Assembly: GCA_918026815.1 (NCBI GenBank) | Contig: CAKJVC010000088.1 | Span: forward strand, 682,001 to 746,000 | Length of the DNA: 64,000 nt | From: Chalara sp. BL73 | Lineage: Eukaryota; Ascomycota; Leotiomycetes; Helotiales | Reading direction: 5' to 3' | Shown: positions 59,844-64,000 of the stretch, piece by piece | Layout: each line of letters opens with the position of its first letter | Position numbering within the stretch: the first letter of the stretch is position 1 | The notes under the pieces: generated by a model | Databases searched by the model: none | Seen by the model: the letters and a program-made list of their open reading frames with translations, nothing else | Told to the model about the DNA's origin: nothing | Program-made: the position numbers and the translations under genes

Positions 59844-60686
59844 GTTCAAGGATATGTATCATGAAACTAGTGCGGGTGTGATGCATTTTCAGGATGTTAG
59901 GGGGTGTAACAAAATATGTGTTGATATATTATTGTTTATGGATGAAAGGATCTTTTGGATGAGGCGTTTAATGAGTGGTGCATTTACTGCGTCTTGGTTG
60001 TTCTTCAAATTGGATGGAAACGAATAGCTATATATTTTGCATAATATCATTGAAGAATTACAATCATTAAGAAACCTTTTCTATCATGGTCTTGATTAGT
60101 GCGGAGTTCAGTGCTCTCTACTTGTCTGTTCTGCTAGAACTTCTCAGTGTTTGATGGCGCGGATAGAGCGCGAACTAAACATAAACGCCTTGTTTTACTA
60201 CCTTCCCTTTTACACAGCCAAAGCTGCCCATTCCATATTCCAAGGACAATAGGTTCCAAATATCAATCATCCTCACGGTATTCTTGCTATCGGACCACCG
60301 CACAGACGGATCTAGGTAGCCGCTTCGAAAAGAATATGTGCCCTCAAGCTAAACCTCTATGCAGCCGTTCTTGAATGATCATTGCACTTAAATTTTTAAT
60401 TTTTTAAAAAAAGTTTCACATCTTTGATTCATGGCTAAACAAATACACGACTTTTTATCTTACACAGGATACTCTATAAATTCAGACATACGCAGGCAAT
60501 GCAAAAAATAAATAAAAATAAAAATAAAAAATTCATCGTAGTATTATGCAACACAGGAGATGATTGCCCAGATATCATCCGGAACGCCATACGGAAGAGT
60601 TAAAAGCGAATTCATTACCATGACATTTCTACTCCTCGTCGGATTCTTCTTCCGCAACCTGGTTTGCATGTTAGTCTCGTCTATCA
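59844..60686. other. intergenic between convergent genes
   Basis: About 840 bp lie between class VII chitin synthase and sulfite reductase 3' ends. A short AAAAT-type run occurs at about 60505-60532. No gene is recognised. Confidence 0.4.
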
Positions 60687-63600
60687 CTAAATGCATAGGG
60701 GAATCTGTAAGGGGCGGCTAACATCATCATGGAACGTTTTCCCCTCCGTCGTCTCTTTGATCATATCAATACGGATGCAGAAATCCCCAAAACGCTCTCC
60801 CTCTTGGCGTTCGAGAGAGTAGCGCTTTAACAAGGGCTTCATGATTTCAAGGATCTCATCCTCTTTGATGCTAGATCGATAAAGCTTGTTCAAGCGCTGA
60901 CCATGGTAACCGCCGCCAAGATACATGTTGTATGCACCATATGCTTTACCTACAAATGCAACTTCCGCCAACCATGGTCGTGCACAACCGTTTGGACACC
61001 CAGTCATTCGCATAACGATGGAGTCTTGACGCATGCCATTCTCCTCAATCACGCCCTCCAGTTTGGTGATTAGCTCTGGCAAGTAACGTTCACTTTCAGC
61101 CATGGCCAGACCACAAGTTGGGAACGCCACACAAGCAGATGAGGATAACCGCAAGCCCGAGAATTGGACATTGTCAAGCTTGTAGTCGGACATGATCTTC
61201 TTGATTTTTGGCAGCTGTTTATCTGTCACGTTGCTGATGATCAAATGTTGATTTCCAGTCAGGCGGAACTCGCCATCAACGACTTTGGCAATCTCTCGAA
61301 GGCCAGTCTTCATAGGGAAGTCAGCAGTATCCTCGACACGACCGTTCTCGATGAAGAAGGTGAAGTGATTCAGTCCATGCTCATCTTTTTGCCAGCCAAA
61401 GGTGTCGATGTTACTTTGGAATTTGAATGACTTGGCCTTTTGGAACTTCTCGCCCCAAATATCTTCGACCTTGCCTTTAAAAACCTCGACACCCATATCG
61501 TCCATAGTATACTTTAGACGAGCGTGCTTGCGGTTCTTTCGGTCACCGTGATCACGTTGGACAAGCATTACTTTCTCACAGGCAATGTGAACATGCTCTT
61601 TCGCAACATAGCCTAACATGCTTCCGGTTCGTGGATATGTCTTTTTGTTGTTGTGTGTAACACCCATTCCACCACCAGCCAGCAAATTGAATCCAGTCAA
61701 ATGACCGTCCTTGCCCTTGATTGCAATAAGACCGATATCATGTGCATAGACATCGGTATCATTGTGTGGAGGAATAGCAATAGTGATTTTAAACTTTCTT
61801 GGCAGGTAGGTTGGGCCATACAATGGCTCAAAGTCCTGAATTGCATCACCTGCTATCTGTGTCTTTTTGTCGTTCTCATCCTTGAGCCAGATCTCATGAT
61901 AGGCGGTAGTAGAAGGTAATAGATGGTCTGAGATAACCTTCGAGTAATGCCAGACTTCCTTCTGGTATTGTGCCGCGGTAGGCAAACTACTGCACATAAC
62001 ATTTCGATTGACATCACCACATGCAGCAATTGTAGTCATCAAAGCCTTGTTAATTGCTTGCATAGCTGGCTTCAGCTTTCCTTTGACTACGCCATGAAAC
62101 TGGAATGTTTGACGGGTAGTGAGCTTCATGGTCTCATTCCCAAAGGCGTTGCTGATGTCGTCCATTTGGATCCATTGTTTGGGTGTTGAAATACCACCGG
62201 GCAATCTGCATCGAATCATGAATGAGTAAGCCGGCTCAAGACCTTGCGCCTTTCGCTCGTCTCTCAGATCACGATCATCTTGCATATATGTTCCGTGGAA
62301 TTTGGTCAATTGCTGGTCGGGTGCTGAAATAGCTCCTGTGGTCGTGTCGTTGAGGCCTTCCACAATCGTTCCTCGGAGGTAATTAGAAGCCAGCTTGATG
62401 TCTTCGTTGGTGATTGCTACCCATTTTGTTAGTGATTGATCCAATGTTTTGATAACTTCAAGAAAACTCTTAAGAAAAATACAAGAAAAGCCCAAAAAAT
62501 CCAGTAGTCTAATAATTAGTTGGGGCTCCTGGAGGAGCTCAGCTGGGCGGTCTCAACATTCCTGAGATGCTTAGGAGTAGCGATGTATTTTGTCCATTTT
62601 GGTGATCTTGTTGGTCTCGAAGTTGCAAAGATCACAATGGTGGTGTTCTCCCCTCTTATAGACAGTGAGACCTTGTTGACATTTTTAACATTCTTGAGAT
62701 GATCCCCACCCGAGAGATGTCGCTTGCAATTGCTTGAATTAGGGAAGTTGTGGTCGCACGTCTCATAGTAGTCTTTTTTCTGTCTGAGGTTCTTAGATTC
62801 ATGTCCTTTCTTCGCCTTTCTCTTGCAGACCAATAGCCTTTGTTTTCTTTCAGCAGCTAAAGCCTCTAGCTCTTCCGTAGATAGAGAAACGTCGCCCTCG
62901 GGGCCTTCGAGTAGGGGGTTATGAGAACATAGCCCATGCTAACCAAGTGATGTATTCCATCCACGCAGAAAGGTCATGCCGAGACTGAGATCAGATTCTG
63001 AACTACAACGGACTGCCCAGCATAGGAATGTGAAGGTAGCTTCCAATAGAATGAATATAATTCTTGAAAGTGGTACATCAGTAGCATCTGGAATAGGTGC
63101 CCAGCAGAAAATCCCCTTGTGCGTAATTACGTAGCCCGCTGCTAAGGCCGTGCCAACATATTTAGGCAAAAGGTAATGCCAATCGTATTGTGACAAACGG
63201 TAGGCAACACCGCCCACAGTTTTGGTGCCTGAACCGATATAGATTGCTGGAGAACAGCTTTTTTTTCTCAAGAACAATAACGTAAACATCTCAACGTTTG
63301 TGAGTCTGGCTGGGAAGATTTTTGAAGAATGATATGGTAGGGGTGTAAAGGTTTGGACTACGTCGTAAAGACCGGGGCAAATACAATGGAAGTCGAGAAC
63401 AGCAGCTCCTTCGGAAACTCTTGGGTCGAGAAAACCTTGGTGTAGACAAGATTCTTCCGAGGAGTGAGCGTGAGACAAGTCCAGGCAAGAATGAGGATCA
63501 ACTGGACTAAATCGGTACATGGGATTGACTGAACGTCGTCCACAATAGCCAGGTGTGTGGCAAGACCATCAGGACCTGCCATCCACAACATCTTCGTTTG

Positions 63601-64000
63601 TCCGAGCGAATCGACAGAGCCGATGTGAAGGTACACCTTGTCCGATATTAGAACCCGAGAAATTATATCCTCGGGGAACATACCTGGAGATAAATAGACG
63701 GACAACTCAATGTACACGGCCGAAGATTGGGAGTCTTTTAAAGAACGACAAAGCCGGCGGTGTAGACTGAGGAAGTTCGAAGATACTTGGACCGAAAACA
63801 ATGTATGTCGAGGGGAGGAACGCCTTCTGGATATCTCGGGAAAGGGAGATAGAAATGGGGAGGGAGCTGCACTTGCCCATAACAACTTTGTTATAGTACA
63901 CCCATCAGGAATGGAAACTACTTACTTGGTTCTTCCGGAAGACCCTCAACCTTATCAACCCCTAATGCTTGCCAGATTAGAGGCTCCCAGTTCTGGTAAC
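60687..64000 (-). CDS. met5: sulfite reductase [NADPH] beta subunit, 3' part (gene continues past window end)
   Basis: The siroheme subunit reduces sulfite to sulfide for cysteine and methionine synthesis. The last exon, 62416-60687, encodes about 576 residues of the sulfite reductase hemoprotein domain (LASNYLRGTIVEGLND onwards). It includes the cluster-siroheme cysteines in SSSACVAFPTCGLA and MRMTGCPNGCARPWLAEV. The preceding exon is visible at 64000-63926 (NWEPLIWQALGVDKVEGLPE) and joins it in frame across a 1,509-nt intron, 62417-63925. Its ends are canonical: donor GTAAGT, branch-like CACTAAC, acceptor GGGTAG. The open frame running 27 codons past the acceptor is intronic. The N-terminal domains of this large fungal protein lie outside the window. 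The intron is roughly 25 times the window's usual length because it hosts a decayed gene on the same strand. Confidence 0.85.
62516..63885 (-). pseudogene. decayed GIY-YIG-like nuclease / C2H2 zinc-finger gene inside the sulfite reductase intron
   Basis: Reading the host-gene strand, an open frame 63885-63358 has AVYIELSVYLSPGMFPEDII and a stop at 63358. After a frame break comes a GIY-YIG-like module (AIYIGSGT, Arg in VAYRLSQYD, KYVGTALAAGYVITHKG, and a Glu in LLEATF) at about 63290-63000. An in-frame TAG lies at 62939. Next is a Lys-rich helix (STEELEALAAERKQRL) and two C2H2-type fingers: one around NFPNSSNCKRHLSGGDH and one whose CDLCNF and KHLRN halves now lie in different frames. At least four lesions are visible, including an eight-A run at 63259-63266, a shift near 62671-62675 and another near 62588-62591. 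The first finger seems to have lost its first Cys. Similar stand-alone proteins occur in helotialean genomes, in my recollection. The copy looks dead. Confidence 0.7.

Noticed and set aside
62417..62495. In-frame 27-codon extension upstream of the sulfite reductase last exon
   Set aside because: It contains a branch-like CACTAAC and a GGGTAG acceptor, and its residues do not resemble sulfite reductase, so it is intron.
1..64000. tRNA genes and CRISPR arrays
   Set aside because: I scanned by eye for T-loop motifs (GGTTCGA-like) with matching arms and for regularly spaced repeats; none was convincing.

Overview
This window reads as nuclear DNA of a filamentous ascomycete (Pezizomycotina). My best guess, an inference from protein style, is Leotiomycetes. 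The evidence is dense protein genes with short introns (mostly 44-60 nt, GT-AG), a divergently transcribed class V / class VII chitin synthase pair, a fungal Dicer next to an AT-rich block that looks like repeat-induced point mutation (RIP), and fungal versions of Anp1, Elp4, Sen34, Mtr3 and an Asi1/Asi3-like RING protein. I see no tRNA, rRNA or CRISPR array.

Layout. 1-1331 is AT-rich, RIP-like sequence with no intact gene. 1332-5676 (-) is a dcl1-type Dicer gene that lacks its second RNase III domain and needs five single-base frame corrections. 6114-7284 (+) is TAP42. 7285-9375 is a gene desert with decayed coding scraps. 9376-14488 (-) is a Gea/GBF1-type Sec7 ARF-GEF. 15104-16785 (-) is ANP1, with one GC-AG intron. 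About 17455-18290 (-) holds an unidentified, apparently decayed gene. 18637-19629 (+) is the exosome subunit MTR3. 20325-21132 (+) is a small Myb/SANT-like protein. 21878-25329 (-) is a multipass RING ubiquitin ligase of Asi type. 25749-26651 (-) is SEN34. 27566-28826 (-) is ELP4. 29331-29825 (+) is RPB8. 30196-31316 (-) is a Nudix hydrolase. 31629-32240 (+) is a Hikeshi/OPI10 protein. 32799-34990 (-) is a Golgi apyrase (YND1 type). 37273-38415 (+) is a MYND zinc-finger protein. 38997-40284 (+) is a secreted GH76 alpha-1,6-mannanase. 42143-43212 (-) is a two-domain GFA protein. 43771-45003 (+) is a BTB/POZ protein. 46265-52075 (-) and 54353-59843 (+) are class V and class VII chitin synthases sharing a 2.3-kb divergent promoter. 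60687 to the window end (-) is the 3' part of the sulfite reductase beta subunit.

Functional themes are mostly housekeeping: TOR/PP2A signalling, Golgi traffic and glycosylation (Gea, Anp1, apyrase), RNA processing (Mtr3, Sen34, Elp4, Rpb8), cell wall (two chitin synthases, GH76) and sulfur assimilation. The genes look like independent transcription units, and no metabolite cluster is evident.

The two places most worth a second look are at the window edges. First, the sulfite reductase gene carries a ~1.5-kb intron. Inside it, on the same strand, lies a decayed gene for a GIY-YIG-nuclease-like domain followed by C2H2 zinc fingers, which looks like a mobile or selfish gene that landed in an intron. 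Second, the Dicer gene is cut off after its first RNase III domain at the border of an AT-rich block, and it carries five one-base losses, all in short homopolymers.
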